Below, one piece after another: positions 1 to 7,007 of a DNA stretch of 10,519 nt. Within the stretch, counting starts at the first letter, position 1; the number at the start of each line of letters is the position of its first letter. Made by a program: the position numbers and the translations under genes. Source of the DNA: Lentisphaeria bacterium. GTDB taxonomy: Bacteria > Verrucomicrobiota > Lentisphaeria > Victivallales > JAUVCU01. The stretch covers positions 1-10,519 of the forward strand of contig JAUVCU010000028.1 in NCBI GenBank assembly GCA_030590715.1, read 5' to 3'. The notes beneath the pieces were generated by a model. It searched no databases. It saw nothing but the letters and a program-made list of their open reading frames with translations, and had not been told where the DNA came from.

Positions 1-153
1 TCTTAAAATACATTTTTTCATGGACTTTAAGCCTTAAATTTCTTATAATTTGTTAAAGCTGCAGATGACCGCACCTTTTCTTAGTACCACAGCAGGATCT
101 TTAAATTTTAAGAAATGGATTTCATAAATAACTAAAGATAATGGGGTATACAA

Positions 154-330
154 ATGGCAGACTATTCAGATAAGAGAGGTTCTATAGATATCAATATTGA
201 CCTTACAAGCAATCCTAGTTCTGACGCAAACAAAATAGTGATAATAAAAGATGCTGAAACCGTCAGAATGATGAATGTAATACGATTCCTTAACACGACT
301 AACTTTTCTAAAAGTGAGGATAAGTTATAG
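154..330 (+). CDS. Possible small acidic hypothetical protein, 58 residues
   Basis: I do not recognise this protein. The frame runs from ATG at 154 to TAG at 330 and encodes 58 residues, hydrophilic and rich in Asp, Ser, Asn and Lys, with a more hydrophobic middle (KIVIIKDAETVRMMNVIRFL, about residues 27-46) that could form a strand followed by a helix. There is no signal peptide, membrane segment or cysteine. The only ribosome-binding candidate is GGGG at 143-146, seven bases before the ATG, which is a poor match to the usual motif. It faces the minus-strand nrdR operon and stops about 55 bases before that operon's terminator hairpin. The composition looks protein-like rather than random, but a 58-codon frame can occur by chance in AT-rich intergenic DNA. 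The 153 bases before it show no other supported gene. Confidence 0.35.
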   Translation: MADYSDKRGSIDINIDLTSNPSSDANKIVIIKDAETVRMMNVIRFLNTTNFSKSEDKL

Positions 331-382
331 AGAAATCTATATTAAGTAAAGGCATCGGGCTTCCACACTAAAATAATAATGG

Positions 383-424
383 AAAAGCTATAAGAAGTTC
401 TTTATAAAAAGAGCTGCTTATAGC
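383..424 (-). terminator. Long hairpin terminator at the end of the nrdR operon
   Basis: Two stacked inverted repeats form one long stem. GCTATAAG (387-394) pairs with CTTATAGC (417-424), and AGTTCTTT (396-403) pairs with AAAGAGCT (408-415) with one G-U pair, around a four-base loop (404-407). The only internal mismatch is A395 against G416. Read on the minus strand the hairpin comes 11 bases after the stop codon at 435 and is followed directly by TTTT (383-386) and further T-rich sequence, as expected for an intrinsic terminator. The plus-strand side has no clean T run, so stopping from that direction is less likely. Confidence 0.65.
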
Positions 425-434
425 ATTGTTAAAA

Positions 435-1418
435 TCAGGTAAGCTGAAGCTTAAATATGCCTCTTAGCAAATCTCGTTCAAGATAGTAAAGCATGTCCTC
501 ACAACAACCATGTGCGTCAGGCCATGATGACATCATCCAATCTTTTGCAAATGTAGACATATCCCGGACATTAAGATAAATAGGCAAAGGCCCACAGTCA
601 TCTAAATCTGATTCAGGCTTACTTTCTGTATAAAGCTGATCTATATATGCAATAATTTCATTTATATGCTGAGCTACTGCATAGAAGTGAGGGATCACCG
701 CCATCTCCGTCAAAGGTGTATCCAGTCCAAGTTCATTAGCCAGCTTTGCTATCCTCAGGTCAATTTTTATTGCAGGATAAAGTGGACTGACACCTGAAAA
801 CTGAAGGATTTTTGATTCGACAAACTTTTTAGTACTTTCCGAAATCCCCGCATAGATAGAGTTAAAAGACAGACGCTCGCTCCCATTCTCTGGAGTAGCA
901 GGCACAGAAATACTGCAAACTTCATCGACAGTACTATTTGTTGCTTTATAATGCTTCCCGAGCTCCAATATCAGACTCGGTGCAACATCATCCAGCGATA
1001 GCAACTCCAGGGCCTTTGACGTATCTTTAACAACTTTACTTAGAATATCACCTCGTAAACCAAGTTGATTTTCAATAACATCTACAACTGAGTCGAGATC
1101 TGTTTTGACTATCTCAATGCCAAATTCATTTTGAATCCGGTAATGTTCCGCAACTTCAGGATAACCTGTTTGCTCCAGGATTTTCACAACAATACTATTC
1201 AAATCTAAAAGCGTGAAAACACCTTCCGAACCGTCATCTGTAGCAGGAGTCAGTGCATACTCAATTGATAGAGAAATATCTTCTGCAATCCAAACGTCCC
1301 GAATTCCAGCAGCAAGACAACTCTTAATTATTCGAGATTGCAACTCTTCGAGCTCAAAAACAAAACGAGAACCGTCCGGGTTCAATATTGTTATTGCTGA
1401 GTCACAGAGCTTTATCAT
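435..1418 (-). CDS. ATP-cone-like protein coupled to nrdR
   Basis: This is a 327-residue soluble protein of unknown function. Residues about 9-97 resemble an ATP-cone, the nucleotide-binding domain of NrdR and ribonucleotide reductases. NPDGSRFVFELEELQSRI (13-30) matches the opening strand-turn-helix, where NrdR has KRGDIREDFDREKIRRGI, and GYPEVAEHYRIQNE (85-98) matches the closing helix, which in NrdR contains VDEVAYVRFASVYR. The usual K-R before the turn is N-P here, so nucleotide binding may be altered. Residues 100-327 match nothing I know; they are mostly helical in appearance, with a Cys pair in DAHGCCEDM near the C-terminus. The ATG at 1418 shares its A with the nrdR stop (TAATG), which supports this start and suggests translational coupling. 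I infer a role in nucleotide sensing or in modulating NrdR. The ATP-cone call is by eye. Confidence 0.8.
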   Translation of the reverse strand: MIKLCDSAITILNPDGSRFVFELEELQSRIIKSCLAAGIRDVWIAEDISLSIEYALTPATDDGSEGVFTLLDLNSIVVKILEQTGYPEVAEHYRIQNEFGIEIVKTDLDSVVDVIENQLGLRGDILSKVVKDTSKALELLSLDDVAPSLILELGKHYKATNSTVDEVCSISVPATPENGSERLSFNSIYAGISESTKKFVESKILQFSGVSPLYPAIKIDLRIAKLANELGLDTPLTEMAVIPHFYAVAQHINEIIAYIDQLYTESKPESDLDDCGPLPIYLNVRDMSTFAKDWMMSSWPDAHGCCEDMLYYLERDLLRGIFKLQLT

Positions 1419-1873
1419 TATTTTCTCGTTCCCATTGATTTAATTTCTTCAATAAATTGATCGATATCTTTGAACTGACGATAAACCGAAGCGAACCTTA
1501 CATATGCAACCTCGTCAACTCCTTTTATAGATTCCATAATAAACTTTCCGATTTCCATGCTCGGTACCTCAACATCAAATTTTGCTTCAATTGAGCTGAC
1601 CGTCCATTCAACCATCCTATCTATATCAGCCGAGCTCACGGGCCTTTTCCAGCATGCCTTCTCGATCCCGCGGCGAATCTTCTCACGGTCAAAATCTTCC
1701 CGTATATCACCGCGCTTGATAACTTTCAGCTCTGCGTGAATGATCTCCTCGTAAGTCGTGAATCGGTGACCGCATTTATTGCATTCCCTGCGGCGCCTGA
1801 CCCCGCGTCCCTCTTTAGTAGAGCGCGAATCAACTACTTTATCTTCTAAACATTGACATTGTGGACAGCGCAT
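1418..1873 (-). CDS. nrdR: NrdR, transcriptional repressor of ribonucleotide reductase genes
   Basis: NrdR represses ribonucleotide reductase operons by binding NrdR boxes, with its oligomeric state set by ATP and dATP. The protein has 151 residues, the usual family length. The N-terminal zinc ribbon has Cys3-x2-Cys6 and Cys31-x2-Cys34, separated by the basic stretch RGVRRRRE. The ATP-cone spans about 49-139, opening with KVIKRGDIREDFDREKI and closing with EVAYVRFASVYRQF. The ATG at 1873 follows AGAGGA (1878-1883) at good spacing. The downstream ATP-cone-like gene overlaps by one base, so the two are probably made together. No ribonucleotide reductase gene lies in the window, so its targets are elsewhere. 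Upstream is a 138-base gap holding a hairpin and a possible promoter. The family assignment is secure. Confidence 0.97.
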   Translation of the reverse strand: MRCPQCQCLEDKVVDSRSTKEGRGVRRRRECNKCGHRFTTYEEIIHAELKVIKRGDIREDFDREKIRRGIEKACWKRPVSSADIDRMVEWTVSSIEAKFDVEVPSMEIGKFIMESIKGVDEVAYVRFASVYRQFKDIDQFIEEIKSMGTRK

Positions 1874-1920
1874 AGTTTCCTCTTTAAAAAATATTTAACA
1901 TTAACCTATAGCAGACTACT

Positions 1921-1950
1921 TATATATACTATTTATTAGCAAAGTTTAAA
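1921..1950 (-). promoter_or_regulatory. Tentative nrdR promoter with a TATATA core
   Basis: On the minus strand a -35-like TTTAAA (1950-1945) lies 16 bases before TATATA (1928-1923), or 18 before an overlapping TATATA (1926-1921). Both are partial matches to the sigma-70-type consensus, at a plausible distance from the nrdR start at 1873. The same AT core resembles the centre of an NrdR box, but the outer bases do not fit. In DNA this AT-rich such matches arise easily, so this is only a candidate. Confidence 0.25.
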
Positions 1951-1967
1951 GTAGACCATATAGGGCA

Positions 1968-2003
1968 GAAGCTCTTTCACTTTGCTGCACGTGAAAAAGC
2001 TTC
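1968..2003 (-). terminator. Hairpin just after thiH, possible terminator or RNA 3' end
   Basis: GAAGCTCTTTCAC (1968-1980) and GTGAAAAAGCTTC (1991-2003) form a 13-bp stem with a ten-base loop. In minus-strand RNA the single mismatch becomes a G-U pair, so the stem is complete only on the strand that carries thiH. It starts eight bases past the thiH stop codon. The sequence after it (TGCCCTA) has no T run, so it is not a standard intrinsic terminator; it may attenuate transcription or protect the 3' end of the thiH message before nrdR. Confidence 0.45.
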
Positions 2004-2011
2004 ATATAATT

Positions 2012-3121
2012 TTAGCCTAAACAAGTATCCCAGTCTTTAAAAACAGGCTCCATTCCAGCCAGTCTGATATCTTCTGCAACACAGTCAACAGATCTTGTAT
2101 CATTCAAGGTGAATTGACCCAGATCATCTTTTAGCTCTGCAACTTCCACGTAACCTCCAGGCACGACCACTGATGCAGCACTGATGTGACTTGCACAACT
2201 AGAAATCACTTTCTGCCTAAATTCACGTGTTTCTCTTGTAGAAATATACAAATCTGACTCTTGGAAGAAAAGTCTGAAAGCAAGCATCAACTGCTCCAGT
2301 TCATCCTCTGACATTTCATTCGGAACCTCAAACCCACCTTCTATAGGAGTAATCCGAGGGAATGAAAACGAAATTTTACTTCTCCAGTAGTTCTTGCGAA
2401 GATAAAGAGCGTGAGCAGCCATCGACATCGCTTCACTTCTCCAGTCATGCAGGCCAAGCAAGGCCCCTATTCCAAGATTATAGAAACCAGCTTTTGCTCC
2501 GCCTTCCATAAACTCTAGTCGCTTATCATAATCAGCCTTTGGTCCGGAATGGTGCAGCGATTCATAAAGAGGCTTATCGTACGTTTCCTGATAGAGAGTC
2601 AATCCGTGCACTCCAGCCTCAAACAATTTACGGTAATCTTCCTCCGGCATCGGAGCGATCTCAATTGAAATGTATGAAAACATCTCTCTCAGCCGCTTAA
2701 CAACACCGACCAGAAAATCAACATTAATTTTTTTCGGATCTTCGCCACTAACAATAAGAAGAGAATCAAGTCCATACGACCTGATAACTTTTGCTTCTTC
2801 AATTATTTCATCTGCGGCAAGACGTTTACGCTCAAATTTTGTGCCGGTTTTAAAACCGCAGTATTCACAATCATTTATACAGTAATTTGATATGTACAGT
2901 GGAGCATATAATCTAACGGTTTTACCAAAGTAGCAAAGTTTTGCTCGTTTAGCTTTCTCTCTCATCTCTGGGATAAATCCCTGAGCTGCAGGAGAAATCA
3001 AATTCATAAAATCACTAAATGCCAGCTTAGTCTTTAAAAGACTAGACTTAACATCCTGTTCTGAGACGTTGCTTATATAATTTAGAGCATCGTCTTCATT
3101 TATTTTGCAATGGGGAAACAT
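2012..3121 (-). CDS. thiH: ThiH, 2-iminoacetate synthase (radical SAM)
   Basis: ThiH cleaves L-tyrosine with an S-adenosylmethionine radical to give dehydroglycine (2-iminoacetate) and p-cresol; ThiG uses the former to build the thiamin thiazole. The 369-residue length fits the family (E. coli about 377). The radical SAM cluster motif is Cys81-x3-Cys85-x2-Cys88 (CINDCEYCGF). VSGED (about 124-128), YQETYD (177-182) and GIGALLGLHDWR (217-228) are typical of the ThiH/HydG group, and the C-terminal FKDWD resembles the end of E. coli ThiH. HydG is ruled out because it is about 100 residues longer with an extra C-terminal cysteine motif. The ATG at 3121 is preceded by AAGGA (3131-3135). It lies 27 bases after the DUF493 gene, probably in one transcript. 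thiG, thiS and thiF are not in the window. Confidence 0.95.
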   Translation of the reverse strand: MFPHCKINEDDALNYISNVSEQDVKSSLLKTKLAFSDFMNLISPAAQGFIPEMREKAKRAKLCYFGKTVRLYAPLYISNYCINDCEYCGFKTGTKFERKRLAADEIIEEAKVIRSYGLDSLLIVSGEDPKKINVDFLVGVVKRLREMFSYISIEIAPMPEEDYRKLFEAGVHGLTLYQETYDKPLYESLHHSGPKADYDKRLEFMEGGAKAGFYNLGIGALLGLHDWRSEAMSMAAHALYLRKNYWRSKISFSFPRITPIEGGFEVPNEMSEDELEQLMLAFRLFFQESDLYISTRETREFRQKVISSCASHISAASVVVPGGYVEVAELKDDLGQFTLNDTRSVDCVAEDIRLAGMEPVFKDWDTCLG

Positions 3122-3148
3122 AGCTGAGTATCCTTGTGTATTTTTGGG

Positions 3149-3403
3149 TTAAAGAAGAAATTTAACACAGTCAAGACTTGAGAATGCATGGCTCAATTCA
3201 TCCATGGACTGTTGATCGTGAAATGTCACGCTGACTCGAAAAGCTTGAAACTTGCCCGTTCGAGATGCATTACCTTCCACGACCTCTTCTTTATACTCAT
3301 GCTGTTTCAGTACGTCATTAAGTTTATCTTTTGATGACGCATCATCTACAATTATTTTATAGTTCCAGTTAACTGGAAACTCTATCTCGGGGCTTTTTCC
3401 CAT
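3149..3403 (-). CDS. DUF493/YbeD-like small protein
   Basis: This 84-residue protein matches the DUF493 (YbeD) family, small cytoplasmic alpha-beta proteins with an ACT-like ferredoxin fold and no firmly assigned role. The family pattern is visible: EIEFPVNWNYKIIVDD (6-21) as the first strand, then a helix, then SRTGKFQAFRVSVTF (47-61), where family members have S-x2-G-K/R-Y followed by an alternating strand, and a final helix and strand ending in VKFLL. The ATG at 3403 follows a TAGGTAG ribosome-binding site (3408-3414). It is the first gene of the minus-strand run, 27 bases before thiH. In E. coli ybeD neighbours lipB, so the thiH linkage differs. Two palindromes lie 23-66 bases upstream of the start. 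Confidence 0.85.
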   Translation of the reverse strand: MGKSPEIEFPVNWNYKIIVDDASSKDKLNDVLKQHEYKEEVVEGNASRTGKFQAFRVSVTFHDQQSMDELSHAFSSLDCVKFLL

Positions 3404-3425
3404 CTTACTACCTATGTATTTATAC

Positions 3426-3439
3426 TTCCTTTAAAGGAA
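3426..3439. promoter_or_regulatory. Perfect 14-bp palindrome upstream of DUF493 gene
   Basis: TTCCTTTAAAGGAA is exactly self-complementary and lies 23 bases before the DUF493 start codon, between the likely promoter and the ribosome-binding site. A dimeric repressor could bind there. With no loop it would form a poor RNA hairpin, so a DNA operator is the better reading. No regulator can be named from the sequence. Confidence 0.35.
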
Positions 3440-3453
3440 TGTGTTTAATATAA

Positions 3454-3469
3454 TCTCATCATGATGTGA
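3454..3469. promoter_or_regulatory. Imperfect 16-bp palindrome, possible operator
   Basis: TCTCATCATGATGTGA is symmetric at 14 of 16 positions, with a perfect ten-base core CATCATGATG (3457-3466). It sits 15 bases beyond the first palindrome, where a minus-strand promoter for the DUF493-thiH genes would lie. The paired arrangement makes a regulatory role plausible, but no family-specific consensus is evident. Confidence 0.3.
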
Positions 3470-3668
3470 ATATAGGCAGTTGGTAAAAAGTTTAAAGTTG
3501 CAAACAACCAAAAATGAACCGAAAACCTCATACGCCATCGATCTGCGCCATTTCCGGTCTTAAAATTTATAAACCACATCTTTGGCTATTTTCACGCTTG
3601 CCCTATACACGAATGGGTTTTAAAGTAACGACAAATAGTAAATACATGATTGGATAGCTATTTTTATA

Positions 3669-3696
3669 TTTCGACCCAATTAAGAACAAATAATAT
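3669..3696 (+). promoter_or_regulatory. Tentative promoter of the coiled-coil gene
   Basis: TAATAT (3691-3696) is a fair -10 match, 24 bases before the start codon of the next gene. A weak -35-like TTTCGA (3669-3674) lies 16 bases upstream of it. The position suits a short leader that would contain the AAGG ribosome-binding site at 3709-3712. The -35 match is poor, so confidence is low. Confidence 0.25.
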
Positions 3697-3720
3697 TCTC
3701 AAACATTTAAGGTCTAAAAC

Positions 3721-5757
3721 ATGAAACTTTACCTAGCTGGCATTCTGCTGTCTTTTTCACTTATATCGAGCAGTTTTGCTCAAAATAGCGCTGAACTGAC
3801 AAAAATCTGGGACAACAGTTTCACAACCTACCAACAAGCGGAAGAACAGCTTTCATCAGGCAACAATGCACAAGCTCTAAAAAGTTTCGAGAATGCACTG
3901 AAGCAATTCAGAAACGTAAAGAGAAAGAAACTTAATGACTGGCAGGCCAAAATCATTTCTTACAGAATTGGCCTGTGCCGCAGCAATATAGAATCAATCA
4001 AAAAGTCGCGTCAAAATAATCCTGTCAGCAAAACGACAAATACAGTAAATAAGCCAAAGCCTGTTTCACCGCCAAGAAGCAAAGTAGCCAAGCAGGGACA
4101 AGCTCCTGTAGTTGTCAATAGAAGTTCGGAAATGAACGAACTGAAAAAGCAGCGAAAATCCATTGAAGAGACTCTTAAAATCTATATTGATAAATACAAT
4201 AAAGAAGCATCAAAAACAGAGTCACTTAAACTTGACCTGCGAAGTGTAAACAAGAAATCTGAAAGACTTAAAGCTTTGAATGACGCACTCGTTAAAAAGC
4301 TTGAGATGGGCAATCAGAAAAAACAGGCGCAGGTACTTAAGAATTCAAACAGAGTAAAAAAGGTCTCTAAAGAGTATGAGCTTAGAATTGCCAAACTTCA
4401 GGGAGCAATAAAAAAATCAAATGCAGAGAAATCAGAGCTAAAAATATATATTGACTCAAAAGAGCTGGAATTTGACAAAATCACAGTCTCGAATGATCTA
4501 CTGAATGTAAAAGTTTTGGGATTGCAAAATGAAGTAAAAACCAAAGATTCTGTTATAACTGAGCTTAAATCCCAAAACCAGGCAATTGAGACAAACCTTA
4601 GGGCGGCAAAAGAAACCTCGGCAAAGACAAACGATTACGTTTCAAGCCAAAAACAATACATCACGAAGCTTACCGATGAAATGAACAGCCTCAAGGAAAA
4701 ACTTACAGACAAGACAGCTCTGCTTAAAAGCTCTGAAGAGCAATTGGAAACAGCTAATAAAGAAAACTACCAGTTAAAAATGTTCCTTCAGGAGAAAATA
4801 AACGAAAAGAACACTCTCTCTACACAATTTGCAGAGCTTAAAACTTTGAATAAAAAAACGACAAAAGATCTAACTGCGACTAGATCGGAGCTTCGATCAC
4901 TTGCGTCTCAAATGCAGCAGACAAATGATCAGCTGAATACCAAAAACAAAGAAATACTCCTTCAAAATGAAACGATTGCATCAAAAACGACAAGCATAAA
5001 TGAACTTCAAGACAGATACAAAACCCTTCAACAGGAAAGCACAACTGCCAAGGCTAAATTATCTGAGCTTCGATCAACACTTCAGTCTCATAAAAATTAC
5101 GTAACAGAGCTTAAGGCAAGAATCAACGCTCTTGAACAGAGCGTCGCTTCAAAGTCAAAAACTATACAATCAAGAGATGAACAACTGACAACGGGCCAGG
5201 AAAGCATCTCAATGATTAAAGAAGCTTTGCGACTTGAAACAGAAGAAAAAGAAGCCCTTAAAAATGAAATTGTTAAAACAAAATCCAACGGATTTCTTAA
5301 AGATGGCAAGATCAATAATTTCGAAAATGAGCTAACAAAACTAAAAAAAGAAAACAGCGACCTTAAAGAAGAAATTATAAAAAAGGATGAAAATACTGTT
5401 CAAAATGCTGCGGACAAATCTAAACTAAAGCTGGGAATGGCTGAGCTAGAGATGGCGCTAAAAACAAAAGACATTGAGATATCTGTTCTTAACGGTCAGA
5501 TAAGAAGCAGCCGTTTAAACAAAGACAAGGCACAACAAGCTCCAACGTTTACAGGAACTCTTTACAGAATCAAATCTAAATCAAAATACGTAACTCATGC
5601 TCTTGTAGACAGCGAAAAGAAGCCGCTATGCTACGTCCACTTCACTTCTCCAGCAGAACAGTATGAGAAAAAGAATATCACGATCTCTGGAGCCGTTAAA
5701 AATGTAAAAGGTTGGAAAGTTCCTATTCTAACCGCGGCAGTTATTGAAGTAAACTAA
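3721..5757 (+). CDS. Exported long coiled-coil protein with C-terminal beta domain
   Basis: This 678-residue protein is not one I recognise by name. It begins with a signal peptide (Lys2, hydrophobic core 3-19, likely cleavage after SSFA at residue 20), so the mature protein should lie in the periplasm. Residues 24-95 are helical and TPR-like (YQQAEEQLSSGNNAQALKSF). Residues about 100-133 are a Pro/Ser/Lys-rich linker. Residues about 136-600 are nearly continuous coiled coil, rich in Lys, Glu, Gln, Ser and Thr, and without proline. Residues 607-678 change character to a compact beta domain (TGTLYRI, HALVDSEKKPLCYVHF, NITISGAVKNVKGW, PILTAAVIEV) that looks SH3-like or OB-like. The ATG at 3721 follows AAGG. 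It stands alone between a divergent intergenic region and a strong terminator. I infer a structural or tethering role in the cell envelope. Confidence 0.85.
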   Translation: MKLYLAGILLSFSLISSSFAQNSAELTKIWDNSFTTYQQAEEQLSSGNNAQALKSFENALKQFRNVKRKKLNDWQAKIISYRIGLCRSNIESIKKSRQNNPVSKTTNTVNKPKPVSPPRSKVAKQGQAPVVVNRSSEMNELKKQRKSIEETLKIYIDKYNKEASKTESLKLDLRSVNKKSERLKALNDALVKKLEMGNQKKQAQVLKNSNRVKKVSKEYELRIAKLQGAIKKSNAEKSELKIYIDSKELEFDKITVSNDLLNVKVLGLQNEVKTKDSVITELKSQNQAIETNLRAAKETSAKTNDYVSSQKQYITKLTDEMNSLKEKLTDKTALLKSSEEQLETANKENYQLKMFLQEKINEKNTLSTQFAELKTLNKKTTKDLTATRSELRSLASQMQQTNDQLNTKNKEILLQNETIASKTTSINELQDRYKTLQQESTTAKAKLSELRSTLQSHKNYVTELKARINALEQSVASKSKTIQSRDEQLTTGQESISMIKEALRLETEEKEALKNEIVKTKSNGFLKDGKINNFENELTKLKKENSDLKEEIIKKDENTVQNAADKSKLKLGMAELEMALKTKDIEISVLNGQIRSSRLNKDKAQQAPTFTGTLYRIKSKSKYVTHALVDSEKKPLCYVHFTSPAEQYEKKNITISGAVKNVKGWKVPILTAAVIEVN

Positions 5758-5786
5758 GCTGCACTTAACTGAATTATACTAATTTT

Positions 5787-5817
5787 AAAGCCGGATCATT
5801 TTGATCCGGCTTTTTTT
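5787..5817 (+). terminator. Strong intrinsic terminator after the coiled-coil gene
   Basis: AAAGCCGGATCA (5787-5798) and TGATCCGGCTTT (5802-5813) form a perfect 12-bp, GC-rich stem with a three-base TTT loop, running into seven Ts at 5811-5817. It lies 29 bases after the stop codon and ends the transcript before pdxB. The run of A before the stem would give a T run on the other strand as well, so it may work in both directions, though no minus-strand gene meets it. Confidence 0.93.
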
Positions 5818-5882
5818 ATGTCGATTTATAAGTATTTGTATGAGCAATGACAAATTGCGAACAATGACTTTCAGGACATACA

Positions 5883-7007
5883 ATGAAAATAATAATTGAC
5901 GACAAAATACCATATATAGAAGGAGCTTTGGAGCCATTTGCCGAAGTTCACTATATACAAGGATCTGAGATTTCACCAGAACACGTAAAAGATGCTGATG
6001 CACTGATTGTTCGAACAAGAACAAAGTGCAACGAACAACTACTTAAAAACTCATCGGTAAAATTCATAGCTACTGCGACTATAGGATTCGATCACATCGA
6101 TCGGGACTTCTGTAAAAAAGCAGGAATCAAATGGACAAACTGCCCTGGATGCAACTCCGGTTCAGTTAAACAATACATCACTTCCGCGATTCTCAACCTT
6201 GCCGTAAAACACAATATAATGCTGAAAGGCAAAACTCTTGGTGTTATAGGAGTAGGAAATGTCGGCAGCAAAGTTGTAGACGCTGGTTTGGCCTTAGGAA
6301 TGAACGTTCTCCAAAATGATCCGCCCCGAGAAGAAAAAGAAGGCTCTGGCCAATTCACCGATCTTGATACACTTCTGGAGAATTCAGATTTTGTAACCGT
6401 ACACACTCCACTGAACATGAATGGAGAGTTCAAAACATTTCATCTGACTGATTCCGACTTCTTCAAAAAAATGAAAAGTACAGCATTTTTCCTTAATACT
6501 TCGCGAGGAGAAACAACAGACACAAAATCACTCAAGGAAGCACTACTATCGCAACAAATTGCTGGATCAATACTTGATGTGTGGGAGAACGAGCCGAATA
6601 TCGACCTTGAACTGATGAACAGTGTGGATTGCGCGACTCCACACATTGCAGGATACTCAAAAGACGGAAAAGCTAAAGGAACAAGCATGAGTGTGCAGGC
6701 TTTAGCAAACTTCTTTGACCTCCCTCTAAAAAACTGGTTCCCGACCAATGTGCCCGAACCGGAAAACACGATTCTTCAAATTGACAAATGCGAAACAGTC
6801 GAAGAGGAACTATTGAAAATCATTTCTCAGTCGTATGATGTTATGAGCGATCACGCACGATTTATTAAAAATACGGATCAGTTCGAATACCAGCGCGGTA
6901 ACTATCCGCTAAGAAGGGAGTTTGAAACCTTCACGGTAAAACCTTATTCTCAAAATGCAGAATCGGCAAGAATTCTAAAAAGACTCGGTTTTAAGATAGT
7001 AGAGTAA
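5883..7007 (+). CDS. pdxB: PdxB, erythronate-4-phosphate dehydrogenase
   Basis: PdxB oxidises 4-phosphoerythronate to 2-oxo-3-hydroxy-4-phosphobutanoate, the second step of the DXP-dependent pyridoxal phosphate pathway. The 374-residue length is close to E. coli PdxB (378). The D-2-hydroxyacid dehydrogenase features are clear: the nucleotide-binding GVGNVG (123-128), and catalytic Arg208 (NTSRGE), Glu237 (WENEP) and His254 (TPHIAGYS), which fall at the same numbers as in E. coli. GFDHID, CNSGSVKQYI and the C-terminal stretch FEYQRGNYPLRREF, part of the dimerisation domain, separate PdxB from SerA and other relatives. The ATG at 5883 follows AGGA (5873-5876). It lies alone between the strong terminator and a long non-coding region; other pdx genes are not present. 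Confidence 0.96.
   Translation: MKIIIDDKIPYIEGALEPFAEVHYIQGSEISPEHVKDADALIVRTRTKCNEQLLKNSSVKFIATATIGFDHIDRDFCKKAGIKWTNCPGCNSGSVKQYITSAILNLAVKHNIMLKGKTLGVIGVGNVGSKVVDAGLALGMNVLQNDPPREEKEGSGQFTDLDTLLENSDFVTVHTPLNMNGEFKTFHLTDSDFFKKMKSTAFFLNTSRGETTDTKSLKEALLSQQIAGSILDVWENEPNIDLELMNSVDCATPHIAGYSKDGKAKGTSMSVQALANFFDLPLKNWFPTNVPEPENTILQIDKCETVEEELLKIISQSYDVMSDHARFIKNTDQFEYQRGNYPLRREFETFTVKPYSQNAESARILKRLGFKIVE

Larger units (their letters stand above)
3404..3720. other. Divergent intergenic region, 317 bases
   Basis: This region separates the minus-strand DUF493-thiH genes from the plus-strand coiled-coil gene and must hold promoters for both. The notable content is two palindromes close to the DUF493 start (listed separately) and a TAATAT at 3691-3696 that could serve as the -10 of the plus-strand gene. 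The middle, about 3480-3650, contains a 47-codon open frame without a ribosome-binding site, which I do not believe is a gene. I see no RNA gene or mobile element. Confidence 0.6.

Noticed and set aside
1..20. Minus-strand frame starting at 20 (MKKCILR) and running off the left edge
   Set aside because: Only six full codons are visible and the nearest AAGG is ten bases from the ATG, so it cannot be supported as a gene.
2012..3121. HydG (hydrogenase cofactor enzyme) as an alternative to ThiH
   Set aside because: The protein is about 100 residues too short and lacks the extra C-terminal cysteine motif; its end resembles ThiH.
3514..3657. Plus-strand 47-codon open frame in the divergent intergenic region
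   Set aside because: No ribosome-binding site, odd composition, and it lies where the promoters of the flanking genes are expected.
5785..6024. Minus-strand frame over the start of pdxB
   Set aside because: It is antisense to the well-supported pdxB gene and would begin inside it; it is an overlap artefact.
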